DNA of 64,000 nucleotides from Brachypterus glaber (taxonomy: Eukaryota > Arthropoda > Insecta > Coleoptera > Kateretidae): positions 24,938,945 through 25,002,944 of the forward strand of contig OY294049.1 of the NCBI GenBank assembly GCA_958510825.1, read 5' to 3'. Shown one piece after another: positions 12,451 to 24,683 of this stretch. Under the pieces are notes generated by a model that worked only from the letters and a program-made list of their open reading frames with translations, was not told where the DNA came from and did not search any database. Positions within the stretch are counted from its first letter, which is position 1, and the number at the start of each line of letters is the position of its first letter. Made by a program: the position numbers and the translations under genes.

Positions 12451-13124
12451 ATTTTCTCAATAAAATAATAATCTAAGTAAAAATATATAAAAATGGTCGT
12501 AGATCTTTTTTTACTATATCCATATTGATGTTTGTAAAAAGATTTAATTGTTTCAAAATGATCAACTATTTGATTTCTCCTTCAAAATTAAAAAAAAAAA
12601 ACTGGAAGTATTGCTATTGGCCTAAAATTGTTAGCTGTTAGCTTTATTAGTAATACCAGTATTTATGCATTCATTAAATATCTTTTTAAGTGGTATGTAA
12701 ATTAAATATTTAATCTGTTTTAAGTTCAGTGCTAATTTCATAAGGGTCTCTGTTTTTTTTTATTTTTAATTGAATTTGTAATTTCTAGCATATTTACAAA
12801 TGAAATTTCTTTAAATTTAAAATTCGGTAAAGTGATGAAAGATATTGGTCATAAGAAATATTATCGTTAGGTAAATTTTTAGTAGGGTCATTCGCAACAT
12901 TAATAAAAAATCGTTAAATTCTTGAGGTTTTATATTGGTTTGAACTTTAATCTTTTTTTTTTCTGTTTTGGTTTATTAAATTCCAGTACGATTTAGGACT
13001 GTAACTGTTATCTTTAGGTGCGCATCATTCCCCTACTAATTATAATATGTTTTTTTACTTTTTTATGTACTATAAATAAATATTGTATTTAAATATTATG
13101 TATTTTAATATATCGACAAATTTA

Positions 13125-16100
13125 TACGCAAATATACCCTCCAAATTTCATATCGCTACGATTTGTCTTTCCCGAGTTATCGTGTTCACAGACCGACAGA
13201 CAGATAGACAGACAGACAGATATTTTTTTAACATGTTCTTAAAAGTTTTAAAAACTTCGAAAACATCTAGAAATGTGAAAAAATCCGAAAAAAATTTTGA
13301 ATTCTGAAAAAAATGTGTATTTCAATACTTTTAATTTTAGAATTCTAAAATATAAAAGTAAAAAAGTTTATTTTCTTTTGGTAGAATTGGTCCTTATAAT
13401 AAAAGTAGTTTTTCCTAAAAAAAAACGTTAATCTGAATTTTCTTTCAGCTCTTTTTGATTTTTTTTTTTAAAGATAACCCTGCATAACTTTTTTGTTTTT
13501 GTGGGGCTTACTTTCAAAAAAATAGAGATCTTCTCCTTATAGAACTGAAGGTTTCCTAAAAATTTCAAGTCGATCGGAGTATTCGTTCTTGCGTTATCGT
13601 GTTCAAAAAAATCGTGACATCAGACAGACGGATAGACGGACTGACATTTAAAAAAAAAGTTGCTTATTTTTTATGAAACAAATTTATATCCAAGAGTTTC
13701 TTGACTAGGACGATGTTTGATTTTTTTTAAATTCGAAACTATCTTATATTATTCTAGCGCAGGCGCTGTGAATAAAATAATACACAACTAAACGTATGCG
13801 CCTTCGCCAAAATTGCAAGAAAAAAGAACATTAAATACAGTAAACGACGCTTCGCGACGTTCATGTATTTTTTTCCTTTTAAACGGTATAAATCTTAGTA
13901 TTATTAGGTCTTTATGTCAACACAAACAAGTTTTCATACACATATGAAATTTAAAGTAGGTATATTTCATTAAAGGCTAAAATTTCAAGTACATAAACAT
14001 ACTTATTTAAAGTTAATTTGTGTAAAGTTAAAAATAAATAATTAAGTTCAATCACTCAACTGAATACAAAAAAAAAATAATGTTAGTTTTTCATAAACCA
14101 AACTATATTTATTCTACGTACTTTTGGGCGCTGAAAACGAATATAGCAATAAATAAAATTCTTGACCCCTTAAAATCTTGAGTAGGTTTTTTGGTATTCA
14201 TTCGAGGCCGAAAAAAAAATTAAAAACATTTCAATTTTTTTTTCTATGGAAAAATATGTAATTAAATTTAAATACTACATCATTAATATTATCTTCTTCT
14301 CTTGCCAAATAAATTTTCCTCGTTTTGTGTATAGGTACTGTCAATAAAAGTAATTTATAATATTAATTATATCTCATACTAAAAGCAACTTATTAGTGAA
14401 CATGAATATACATAAAAGACTATTGAAAAATACCTAATTTATTATATTTGTGTAAAGTGAAAAGCCGTTTACAAACTTATTCCCCACATTTTAAAATCCG
14501 ATTTCATCATTATATTTCTTTGGAAATTCGTTTAATAAATATTTTTTAACTGAATTATCCAACGCAAAAAAAATTAAGTTAAAAATAAACTTTTTAAATT
14601 TTGTTATAAAAAATAATCTTCAAATTAAAAACATGTATGTTTCCTGTCCTTAAAAACAAAAAATCACTTTGGATAAGCAAAAAACGTAATACAAACTCTC
14701 TATTTAAATCATAAAAATAAATATTTATTTATTATTATTACTATTATTTTTTTTTGTAAAAGTTTTAATGTATTTATCCATTTTAGGTTCCGAAAAACAA
14801 AACAATTTTTTAATATGTATGCATAGGAACACCAAAAAAAAGGTCTGGTTTCCCGGAAGACAAACATTTCTATACGTTTTTGGGGTCGCTGAATCCGAAT
14901 CTGGGGTTGGTTTGATGCAGTCAGGTCGTATTTCGTTGCTAACCTCAAATAAGTGATGAGATATTTCAACTTTCGTCAATTTTTTGAGGTTAGCAACGAA
15001 ATGCGACCTGATCGAGTCAAACCAACTCCAGACTCGGATTGAGCGACCCCAAAAACATATAGAACTGTTTGTCTCGAACTCAGAATATGACCTTTTTTTA
15101 TGTGCCTGTGTAAATTTTATACACGGTGTATTTGGAATAGCTTCGGAAATTTTAACATATGATTCTACATCATAAAATATGACAAAAAGTTCCTATAAAC
15201 ATATGTCTAAAAATGCGTCATAAGGGAGCTACGCCCCTTTAAAAGTGGCTAAAAAAATCGGTTTTTATTTAATAACTCAGGAACCCTTTGAGATATATCA
15301 ACGAGGTTTTGCACGTCAACTAATCCTACCAAGGCCCGTTTTTATGTGTTATTTTCATGTACTTATTTCAACCAGGGGTGTGCGAAACGGGGGGGGGGCT
15401 TATCAGTTTTTTGTCCCAAACTTTTTTCTGTGTAACTTTTTAGATATTTTATTTTTGAAATATGATTATTCAGGTCAAAATACATAAAAAAGGTACTCTT
15501 GTTGTAATAGTGTAGGATTAACCGTTTTCGAGAAAAATTCATTTGAAGGTGAAATTCCACGGTTCGAGGACGAAAAATTAAATACTAAAATGTTGAAAAC
15601 CAAAATTTTAATGATGCAGGGCGAATGTACATTAAAAACTAAGAAAAAACCCTCATATACAGGTACTTCCAAAAATCAATCCTATGGAGCTATGGTCTCC
15701 TAAATATGCACCATTTTTAAAGGACTATGGTAGCTTTAAAAGCGTTTTTTCGACCTACATGTATGGAAAACTTTTTTCTTAGTTTTTGATGTAGAATAAC
15801 ATTCCATTATTAAAATTTTGGTTTTCGACATTTAGGTATTTTTCGTCCTCGAACCGTGAAATTTCACCTTCAAATGAACTTTTCTCGAAAACAGTTAATC
15901 CTACAGTATTACAACAAGAGTACCTTTTTATGTATTTTGACCTGAGGAATCATATTTCAAAAATAAAATTGCAAAGAAGTTACACAGAAAAAAGTTTGGG
16001 ACAAAAAACTGATAAGGCCCCCCCGTTTCGCACACCCCTGGTTTAAATAAGTACGTGAAAATTACATACAAAGATGGTCCTTATTAGGATTAATTCACGT

Positions 16101-19100
16101 GCAAAACCTCGTTAATATATCTCAAAGGGTCCCTGAGTTATTAAATAAAAAACGATTTTTTTAGCCAATTTCAAAGGGGCGTAGCTCCCTTATGACGCAT
16201 TTTTAGACATATGTTTATAGGAATATTTTATCATGTAGAATCACCTGTTAAAATTTCCGACGCTATTTCAAATACACCCTGTATTTTGTACTTATTTGAT
16301 TTGTTTTGTTTTTTTATTCATGATTATTTTTTAACGTTTTTATCAACCAAAAATAACAATATTTTTGACCACGTGTTTATTTCTGTCCAATCATATTACA
16401 GTTAAATCGGGAATTTTCTACTGTAAAGAATTCTAGTGAGAATCGCTGTAGTATTTTGTTTTTTAGTATTTCTCTTTTAGAACAAGATTTCATACCTAAA
16501 TCTAATTAATAATTAAATATGAATATATTACTATTTATAATTATTGTTATTACTTTATTATTTACCAAAAAATACCAAAAAATATTCTTTTTATAAAATG
16601 TAATGGGAGTTTTTATAGGTTGACTTTTATGAACAAACCTAGCGCAATAAAGCGCTAGTCAGTACTGCAGTAAGTGACTGAAATATTGACAGAACCATCA
16701 TTTGCAATTTAAAAATGGACAATTAATTAAATTAACCAAATTAAAGAATATGCCTGCAAAAATATTAAAAAAAAGATAAATATCATTTTGCGATGAAAAA
16801 CATATAAATGTTCGTTTCAAAAATCGTTGAAAAATAATCTTCCGAATTACACATAATTTTTCGAATTATCGGGAAAAAATCAATGTTTTCATTCAAAGTT
16901 GCCATCAAAGGAAATAATTACTCCAGAGACATCGCCCATGTCGTAAGTATTTCCAGACAGCAGACAGCGAAATTTTCCCGCATAATTCTCAGCCTCTTGT
17001 GTAATTATATATGAAAATCTGTCGCAGCGTTAATGCTATAGCCTGGTCTTGGGCCTTGGGCCATAAATACAGCCTCACATACATATATTTTTAACACAAA
17101 ACCTTTATTGTGTGTAAGAATAGAATAGAATAAGATTTTATTGGTTTTACAGATAGTTTACACAAGTCATAGTTACAATTAGATTAAAAAATAGTTACGC
17201 GCACTATACATGAACCTATATATGTATTACAAATAAGTTCGAATTTTAAAATGTGCACAATTTAGGCTTAAAGTAGATTTAAATACTAAAGACAAAGACA
17301 AAGACAAATCAAGCCAACAGACCTGAGAACGTTCTAGTCACCTAGTTACAGTAGTTAGATAAAAATGGGACTTATGCTGTTTTTTTCGGTCAATAATTTA
17401 AACCTAATCGGTATTTCTGAGGTGATTTATATGACTATTTATTTGTTTTATTGACATGTTCATAAATCTCTTTTTAGAAAAAGTCCACATAGAAACTTTT
17501 TTTATATTTATAGGTATGGTTACGACTACATAAGGGCTTTATCTCAAGTTGTAGATATTTACTCGGTTTTTATTGTCCTTCTTTTACAAAAGTTACTACC
17601 TACACGTGTAAATATACAAAATCTTTTTCTACTTCTACTTGGGAATATACTACTTTAACTTTTAGAAGTTTTTCAACAGAAAAACAACCTGCGACATAAT
17701 TTTAATGCATACATATTTATTTATTGGGTATTATACGAAACTTTTGACTCGAAAAAGTGTAGTTTTTATAATAAAACTTTGCTCCCAACAGTAACTGACT
17801 GTAAAAATAAGCAGTAGAAAGTTTTCATTGGAATGCAATTCATTTAAATATGAATACATAATACGGATGTTTCAAATTTCCCATAATCGCCAAAAAAACG
17901 TTTTTAATGTGTTCCATAAAAAAAAATAGAAACTTTGAAAATGTCCATCTGGGCATCTGTCCAATGAAGAAAAGTGGTAAAATGCTTATTGTTTTTAAAA
18001 ATAATCCCCCCAAAAACAAAAAAGTTATTGGGAGTTATACTAAAAGTCCAAATAAAAAAAAAACATTTTCATTTTTTTTAATTTTTTTTTTTTTGAAAAC
18101 AAAAATCTATATAAAAATAAATATATTTTATTTAATTTTTCATTTTTTGAAAAAAAAATTGTATTTGGTAAAATTCAATAATCTATTATACCATTTACTG
18201 TGAATAGTATACAGGGTTATTCAGAAATTTAAGTGGCGATTCTACGTTAAAAAATATGAAAAAAAAATTCCAATAAAGGTTGGTCCGGAAATAAGTCCTA
18301 AGGCAGCTACGACCCTCCTAAGGGTACATCAAAAAAGTAGTTTTTATTTAATATTACTGGGACCCTTTAAACCACAATAACAAATTTTCGCACATAACTT
18401 AACATTGATAAAGGCTATCATTGCATGTAATTTTTGTTTGGTAATTTTAACCAGGGACGTGCGAAATGGGGGGGGGGGATTTCACTTTTTTGTCCCAAAC
18501 TTTTTTATCCGTAGTTTTTTTTGACATTTTCTCAATAAAATAATAATCTAAAATATATAAAAATGGTCGTAGATCCTTTTTTACTATATCCATATTGATG
18601 TTTGTAAAAAGATTTAATTGTTTCAAAATGATCAACTATTTGATTTCTCCTTCAAAATTAAAAAAAAAAAAAAACTGGAAGTATTGCTATTGGCCTAAAA
18701 TTGTTAGCTGTTAGCTTTATTAGTGGGACCTTTTTTCTGAATAGGACATACCTTGGGCAATTTAATGCATAAATACCAGTATTTATGCATTCATTAAATA
18801 TCTTTTTAAGTGGTATGTAAATTAAATATTTAATCTGTTTTAAGTTCAGTGCTAATTTCATAAGGGTCTCTGTTTTTTTTTATTTTTAATTGAATTTGTA
18901 ATTTCTAGCATATTTACAAATGAAATTTCTTTAAATTTAAAATTCGGTAAAGTGGTGAAAGATATTGGTCATAAGAAATATTATCGTTAGGTAAATTTTT
19001 AGTAGGGTCATTCGCAACATTAATAAAAAATCGTTAAATTCTTGAGGTTTTATATTGGTTTGAACTTTAATCTTTTTTTTTCTGTTTTGGTTTATTAAAT

Positions 19101-19244
19101 TCCAGTACGATTTAGGACTGTAACTGTTATCTTTAGGTGCGCATCATTCCCCTACTAATTATAATATGTTTTTTTTACTTTTTTATGTAGTATAAATAAA
19201 TACTGTATTTAAATATTATGTATTTTAATATATCGACAAATTTA
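13125..19244. repeat. 6.1-kb tandem duplication, unit 2
   Basis: This is the second copy of 7008-13124. It keeps about 46 bp after GCTTTATTAG that unit 1 lacks. It lacks the roughly 40-bp segment containing AAACGTAAGCGCTGGAATGG, and has an extra 8 bp near 17951. The G tract beside GTGCGAAAC is 10 bases here against 17 in unit 1. Elements inside correspond one to one with unit 1: GACA cores at about 13140-13222 and 13560-13648, the hairpin element at 14855-15072, the foldback at 15122-16281, and the half-element at 18210-18510. Confidence 0.92.
15122..16281. mobile_element. Tc1/mariner-like foldback element, copy B
   Basis: This is the unit 2 counterpart of 9010-10176, with the same TA-flanked ends and long inverted arms. 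The G tract is shortened to 10 bases at 15389-15398. Several ORFs on both strands within it (15245-15487, 15363-15560, 15475-15672, 16211-16405) mirror those of copy A and have no recognisable domain. Confidence 0.75.
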
Positions 19245-20010
19245 TACATTTAAAAGTTAAAATAGGCGTAAGATCAAACGTAAGCAATGCTGAAATGGAG
19301 GTCTCTACAACTAGAATTATGAAACAAAAGACGTCTACCCTATCTCTATCTCATTTGTGCTACACTTTCCAGCCAACCAAATAAATACTGTATTTGTGTT
19401 TCACACAACAAATACAGTATTTGGCTGGCCGGAAGGTGTAGCAGTGAGCGGCATGAACGAACATAGCTAATGTGAATCTGTAGAATAAGATAATTCTACT
19501 AAAACTTAGATGGCGCCAGTAATTTCTTTACACTTTTCGCCCGGCCAAGTAAATATTGTATTTGTTCAACAAAGAACAAATACAGAATTAGTTTGGTTGG
19601 GTGGAAGTGGGAGTGTATGTATGTCTTCTATCCTTTTTGGGTAGAACTTTTGTCCCTGTTTAATCTAACGGGAGAATAACCCATATACGTTGCAACTTTT
19701 TATAATAAACAAAACGGTCATTTTACTGTATGTAAATAAAACTTTTAATTTTGGTTTGAACATTAATCTTTTTTTGTTTCCTGTTTTGGTTAATTAAATT
19801 CCAGTATGATTAGGACTGTAACTGTTATCTTTAGGTGCGCATCATTCCCCTACTTTCCCCTACTAATTATAATGTGTTTTTTTACTTTTTTATGTACTAA
19901 AAATAAATAGTATTTAAATATTATATATTTTAATATAATCGACAAATTTATACATTTAAAAGTTAAAATAGGCGTAAGATGTAAAGTAAGCAATGCTGAA
20001 ACTACCCATA
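19057..20010. repeat. Direct repeats of about 250 bp flanking a double-hairpin insertion
   Basis: The segment at 19057-19295 (from GGTTTGAAC through GGTGCGCATCATTCCCCTAC to GTAAGCAATGCTGAAA) recurs at 19752-20007. Its first part also closes each 6.1-kb unit. The flanking phrase CCCATATACGTTGCAACTTT follows the repeat at 19680 and again at about 20009. The first copy holds a 384-bp insertion at this point and the second does not. Confidence 0.75.
19296..19679. mobile_element. Double-hairpin element, copy 1
   Basis: The element runs from TGGAGGTCTCTACAACTAG to CTAACGGGAGAATAA. It holds two consecutive large hairpins. The first pairs GTGCTACACTTTCCAGCC with GGCCGGAAGGTGTAGCA around palindromic AAATACAGTATTT sequences. 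The second pairs CCGGCCAAGTAAATATTG with GTTTGGTTGGGTGG. A second copy is at 26637-27025. The neighbouring repeat at 19752-20010 reads GCTGAAACTACCCATATACG and provides the uninserted site. Confidence 0.7.
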
Positions 20011-20460
20011 TACGTTGCAACTTTTTATAATGTACAAAACGGACATTTTACTGTATGTGAATAAAACTTTTTATTAATTTATTAAACTATTTGTGTGCCA
20101 GCGTAAAAAAAAACGTCTGCTGGATAGTTTTGGTTTACTAAATACGAGCCAAACAAGTAGTTACAGCCATGACACACTATATGTTTTAGACGGCCACTAA
20201 AAAAATATTGCGCTAGAATTAATAATAAAAATAATTTTAAATTGTTTGTGAGGTATTGTTATCTGTCATGTTAAGACATTAAATAAATTAATCCATATAA
20301 TAACATGAATATTGAGATAGGTAAACTCAAACCGTAAAATCACTAGAAGACTACAAAAACGTGAATCTGGCTAGCGGTTTGGACTTGTGGCAAAGGCCAA
20401 CAACTCCAGAAGAAGAAAAGAAGGTTTTTTTAACGTCCTATACGTAGGTTCTTATGGATG

Positions 20461-20715
20461 TCTATTTATTTATTTTTTTTTAATATAAAAGCCACGTCAA
20501 GTTTTATTTCGTTGGTTTCGGAATTAAGGTCAATTATAAAAAAGCTTTGTTACATAAAAGTAATATCAAAATTTCATTTTTGCATGGCTGTCTATTTATT
20601 TATTTTTTTTTAATATAAAAGCCACGTCAATTTTTATGTCGTTGTTTTCGGAATTAAGGTCAATTAGAAAAAAGTTTTATTACATAATAATATAATATAT
20701 AATATCAAATTTGAA
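20461..20715. repeat. 130-bp tandem duplication
   Basis: The phrase TCTATTTATTTATTTTTTTT followed by AATATAAAAGCCACGTCAA occurs at 20461 and again at 20591. The copies differ at a few bases. No coding signal is present. Confidence 0.8.
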
Positions 20716-21154
20716 TTTTAGTTTTTAAAAAACTGTCATAAATTTAAAATCTCATACATTTTTAATACACATGGGAATTATTACTAAAAATTATATCTAC
20801 TAAAATAGAAAATATGAATGAATAGTAGGTTACAGCTCGACTCGGAAAATAGTACTTTTCCGAGATATTTATTAATGAGCGAGACACGAAGCGCCGAGAC
20901 CATTTATAGGTCGAGGAAAAGTACCGTTTTCCGGAACACCTGTATACTACTTTATTCGAAACTGTTTTTATTATAAATAATAAGCTTTATTGGAAATAGG
21001 AACCCCTAATATACAAAAAAAAATAGATAATAAATTACATTACACATTAAATATAAACTATAAACCATACATTATATGGAATTATAAATATAAATACTGG
21101 CTTAAATGTATACAAAAGTAAAAATAAATAAAAATAAACCACATATTAAACTAC

Positions 21155-21851
21155 CTACAAGTCTCTTATATGAGTGATAATATTTCTTTTAAATATATTT
21201 AAAGATCTAGAGGTTTTAAGAAAATCAGGCAGTTCATTATATTCACAGAAACCTTGAATAAAAACCGATTTTTTACTTTGAGTCAATCTTACTCGCTCTA
21301 TATACAATCTGTTATTATCGCGCAAATTTAATTGATGACTTTGGTGATTATATATTAGAAATTTTTGAAAGTATGTAGGTGTTAGGTTGTTTACTATTTT
21401 GAATATAAATATCATTGTAAAATAAAACAGTCTTTCTTTAACTGAAAACCAGTTTAAAGCTGACCACATAAAGTTTATGGGAGTATATCTGCTGCACTTA
21501 AGTATTACTCGCATACCTCTGTTCTGCAATTTTTGTAGTGCATTTATTTTGTTCAAATCAAAAAAAATATAAAATGGTAGCACAATAATCAAAATGCGGT
21601 TGAATTATTGTATTATAAACTGTAATTTTACTTTGAGTTGAAAGGTTTGATGCTACTCTTGAAAAGAAATAAAGTTTTTTTGAAATTTTTCTGGAAATAT
21701 ATTTAAAATGACTATCAAAGTTTAAGTTGTTATCAATAATAACACCCAAGTATTTTATTTCTTCAACTGTATTTATATATATATTATCAATATTTAAGTT
21801 AATAGCGTTTAAATCTATTTTACTGTACTGATACTTGGTTGTAATTATCAT
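21155..21851 (-). pseudogene. LINE ORF2 C-terminal region, frameshifted
   Basis: Two overlapping frames (21851-21558 and 21592-21155) form one region: VEEIKYLGVIIDNNLNFDSH, SKITVYNTIIQPHFDYCA, then NKINALQKLQNRGMRVILK and finally NELPDFLKTSRSLNIFKRN. Block order is that of the thumb and C-terminus of CR1/L2-like LINEs. An eighth T in a run that needs seven, near 21565, causes a +1 shift within LYFFDLN. The homologous fragment at 33485-34081 has an intact reading through the same point. Confidence 0.85.
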
Positions 21852-21925
21852 TGCTTTAGTTTTGGAAATATTTAACTTTAGTTTATTTTTACTTAAGTAA
21901 CTACATAAAGAATTTAAAGATGACT

Positions 21926-22063
21926 AAAATAAGTTCGAGACACTATACAAGCTGTTCAACAGCTCAGTGTGCCTCATCTTGCGGATTATTACTATTATTT
22001 TATTATTGTTATTAGTTAGGTTATTCTATATTATATATATTGTAAACTTAATTATTTATAAAT
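21926..22063. other. Insertion inside the LINE ORF2
   Basis: On the reverse strand the coding text ADLLQVLNKI is followed by about 140 bases with multiple stops, after which coding resumes as SLNSLCSYLSKNKLKLNISK. The inserted DNA is AT-rich and contains a small palindrome (AGCTGTTCAACAGCT). I cannot identify it. It begins and ends in sequence that could pass for splice-site context (TTTTAG just before coding resumes), but nothing else supports an intron. Confidence 0.55.
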
Positions 22064-23528
22064 AAATTTTGTTTAGCACCTGTAGTAAGTCTGCACCACT
22101 AGCAGAAAGTAATGTATCATCTGCAAATAAGTTTAAAAAATCACAGTTGTGATGTTTGTATATGTCGTTTATATAAATAATAAATAATAGAGGACCAAGC
22201 ACACTTCCCTGGGGCACTCCATTATTATTTTCTAGTTTAGAAGAGAATATATTATTAACTTTAGTTTTTTGATATCTATTATTTAAATAACTTTTTATCC
22301 ATTTTAATACGCTACCACCAATACCATAACTTTTCAATTTTTTTATTAGAATCTTTCGATCAATAGTTTCAAATGCCCGTTTAAAATCTAAAAAAATAGC
22401 AACAGTAAATAGTTTTTTATCTAAATTTCTTTTCCATTCAGAAATCGTTAACTGTAATGCTGTTTCACAAGAGTGCTTTGGGCGAAAGCCAGATTGATTT
22501 TTATAAAATAAATTATTTTTTTCGAAATATTCTAATAACTGTTCATAAACAATTAGTTCAAGAACTTTTTCAGAATGGGGTAGCGTATTTATGGGACGAA
22601 ACTCTGATGCGTTATTTGTATTTGGAATCTTTTCTATTGGAATTACAATACTAGTTTTCAGATCTTCAGGAAATAACCCATATTGCAAGGAAGTATTAAT
22701 AAGGTTTAACCATACATGTCCCATAACACCAAAAGTTTGTTTAATTAGTTTATTATTTAAAACATCATCAACTTTAAAAGAATTATCTAAACTATTTATT
22801 ATTCTTCTTAATACAGACAAATCAATCAACTTAAAATTATTTAATTGCATATTTGTATTTAATTCAAATTCAATTATTGCATCATCACTAAATGTAGTAA
22901 CTATCTCATCAATACTTCTTACAAAATAATTATTAAAGTTTTCAGCCAAATCAAGTTTAGAATGTACCGTGCTAATATTGCCGCCAATATCAAATTTAAT
23001 TCCTTTAGAAAAATTGTTAGATTCTTTGTTATTAATAAGCTTTTTTATGGTCTTCCACATATTATATGGGTCTCTTCTGCAGTTATCAATTTTACTCCAA
23101 AAATATTGCTCTTTTTTAAGCTTAATTAGGTTTACGACCTGATTACAAAAAACTTTATACTCATTCCAAGATTCTTCATTTTTAATAATTTTAAATTTTT
23201 TGTAAGCTCTATCACGTAACCTAGTTTTTTGTCTTATTTCTAAATCATACCATGGTAAGCTATTTGGGTTAACTTTCTTTGTAACAAAATTCACAGATAA
23301 ATCATTAAATATATCATTAACATTAGAGGAATTAAGCAAAAAATTACAATTTAATAAACCAAGATTAATGTTATGCAAATTATTACTATTTATATTTCTA
23401 AACTTATACTCTATACAATTATTAAATGCTGATACACTGGTAGTGAAATTAGCTGAAATTATTGAGTGATCTGATATTTTAGGCGCATCATGAACTGTAG
23501 TTACCACATTATCAAAATTCGTTAACAC
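22056..23528 (-). pseudogene. LINE ORF2 reverse transcriptase
   Basis: The 490-residue frame starts with the end of the endonuclease (ISDHSIISANF), crosses a linker rich in basic and aromatic residues, and then shows the RT fingers and palm. Motifs in order are SEFRPINTLPHSEKVLE, NQSGFRPKHSCETALQ, FLDFKRAFETID (near residue 380, first catalytic Asp), NNGVPQGSVLGPLLF (near 435) and NLFADDTLL (near 468, catalytic DD). These are complete, so the RT core looks chemically intact. The frame is cut off soon after FADD by the insertion at 21926-22063. The ORFs on the opposite strand at 22457-22929 are shadows. Confidence 0.9.
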
Positions 23529-23587
23529 ATAGTCTACTAATGTAGAGCTAGAATTTATACACCTTGTATATGTTTTAACTTGTTGAG

Positions 23588-24112
23588 TTACCCCATATAC
23601 ATTTGTTTTATTTTATTTGTATAAAAATAATTACTTACATAATCAATGTTAAAGTCACCTACCAATATACAGCGCATATTATTACAAAATAAGTCATCAA
23701 GTATATCATCCAAGTTATTCAGAAATGTAGCATTACTTGAACTAGGTGAATGGTAAAGACATGCTACTAGTAGGTTAAAATTAGAATATTTAACTTTTAT
23801 GACTTTAGACCAGTAGTTACGTTCCAACGTTGTATCCAAAACATATTCCTTGTAAACTGAAAATTTTATGTCATTTCTTATGTAAAGTAATACCCCACCA
23901 GTATGTCTTGAACTAGAATCACACCTGATGCACATATATTGAGATATTTGTAACTCAGTATCAAAAATATCTGCAGTCTGCCTTGACTCACTTAGTAACA
24001 CAATTGAAGGATGGTAACAAAAAACGCTATCAATCAGCTGATCAAAGTTTGCCAGTACACTCTGGATATTAAGATAGATAATATCGCTGTTATATTGAAT
24101 ATTGGGGTTCAA
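23588..24112 (-). pseudogene. LINE ORF2 endonuclease domain (AP-endonuclease type)
   Basis: The 174-residue frame contains YLNIQSVLANFDQLID near the N-terminus (catalytic-Asn region), then VLLSESRQTADIF with the catalytic glutamate. TGGVLLYIRNDI follows, and near residues 150-155 VGDFNID holds the metal-binding Asp and Asn. This is the exonuclease-endonuclease-phosphatase fold of LINEs, which nicks target DNA. It stops prematurely after QMYMG. Inserting one G in the ATGGGGTAACTC run restores VTQQVKTYTRCINSSSTLVD and joins it to the RT frame, so the stop is a one-base deletion. The histidine motif SDHSIIS is in the next frame. Confidence 0.8.
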
Positions 24113-24114
24113 TA

Positions 24115-24475
24115 TTAGTTTAAACGATTTTGATCTTGATTGCTTTTGTTTACTATTGTTGGTTTATTATTAACGTATTTAATAGTTTTAGATGTATCTC
24201 CATTTTCCTCCAAATTCCGTAATTGTGCTAATACTGACTTGAAATATTCCTGTTGTTTTTTAGTTTGATCCGGAAATATTCTGATACTTGGGATTGAAAC
24301 TTTTGTCTTATTTCTAAGGACATATAAGGCTTTATCGGGTTTATTGAAAATAACTTTGACTAAACGATTTTTGGAAGCGTCAAATTTTCCTACACGAATA
24401 ACTTCAAATTCAGTTGTATCAATATTAATGTCTTTTAACACATTTCGTACTTTCGTATTTAAAAACAGAGTACTA
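24115..24475 (-). pseudogene. LINE ORF1 C-terminal fragment
   Basis: The frame encodes a basic segment with VIRVGKFDASKNRLVKVIF and later QQEYFKSVLAQLRN and TIKYVNNKPTIV. This block order is typical of the ORF1 C-terminus in CR1/Crack/Daphne-type elements, which is nucleic-acid-binding protein. The first in-frame methionine is at 24441, but coding similarity plausibly continues upstream to the element edge (frame reading NTKVRNVLKD), so no true start is present. It ends at a stop just before the endonuclease frame. Confidence 0.6.
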
Positions 24476-24683
24476 TTTTTTTTTAAACCTAGATGTTTGA
24501 ATTCGAATGAAGAAAATAATAGTATAAAACCTAGTTTTTTAGTTCATTTCATATTTACCACAAATATTTTTTCCTGCATTTCACAAGAAAAGTACAATCA
24601 TATAAAACATACGCGTAACCCAAATAAATAACATAAAAAAACATTTGTTGATGGCTTACAAGGCACTGTTTATAACATTTATT

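Larger units (their letters stand above)
7008..13124. repeat. 6.1-kb tandem duplication, unit 1
   Basis: This 6,117-bp block is repeated head to tail as 13125-19244. The left edge, the unit junction and the right edge share only the trinucleotide TAC (7008-7010, 13125-13127, 19245-19247), so the joint has 3-bp microhomology. The copies are nearly identical by eye. They differ by single bases, homopolymer lengths, about 40 bp present only here (about 11760-11798), and about 46 bp missing here but present in unit 2 (about 18726-18773). Confidence 0.92.
20972..24478 (-). mobile_element. 5'-truncated CR1/L2/Crack-type LINE, inactive
   Basis: A reverse-strand non-LTR retrotransposon retains the C-terminal part of ORF1 and a broken ORF2 (APE-type endonuclease, reverse transcriptase, C-terminal region), then a 3' UTR ending near AATAAAGCTTATTATTTATA. 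The ORF1 frame enters at the right edge already in mid-protein, as expected from 5' truncation during target-primed reverse transcription. Lesions visible: a -1 shift between endonuclease and RT, a roughly 140-bp insertion after the FADD motif, and a +1 shift in a T run near 21565. The clade is inferred from motif style only. Confidence 0.85.

Noticed and set aside
22457..22929. Forward ORFs of 65 and 112 codons
   Set aside because: They lie antisense to the LINE reverse transcriptase and have no independent support.
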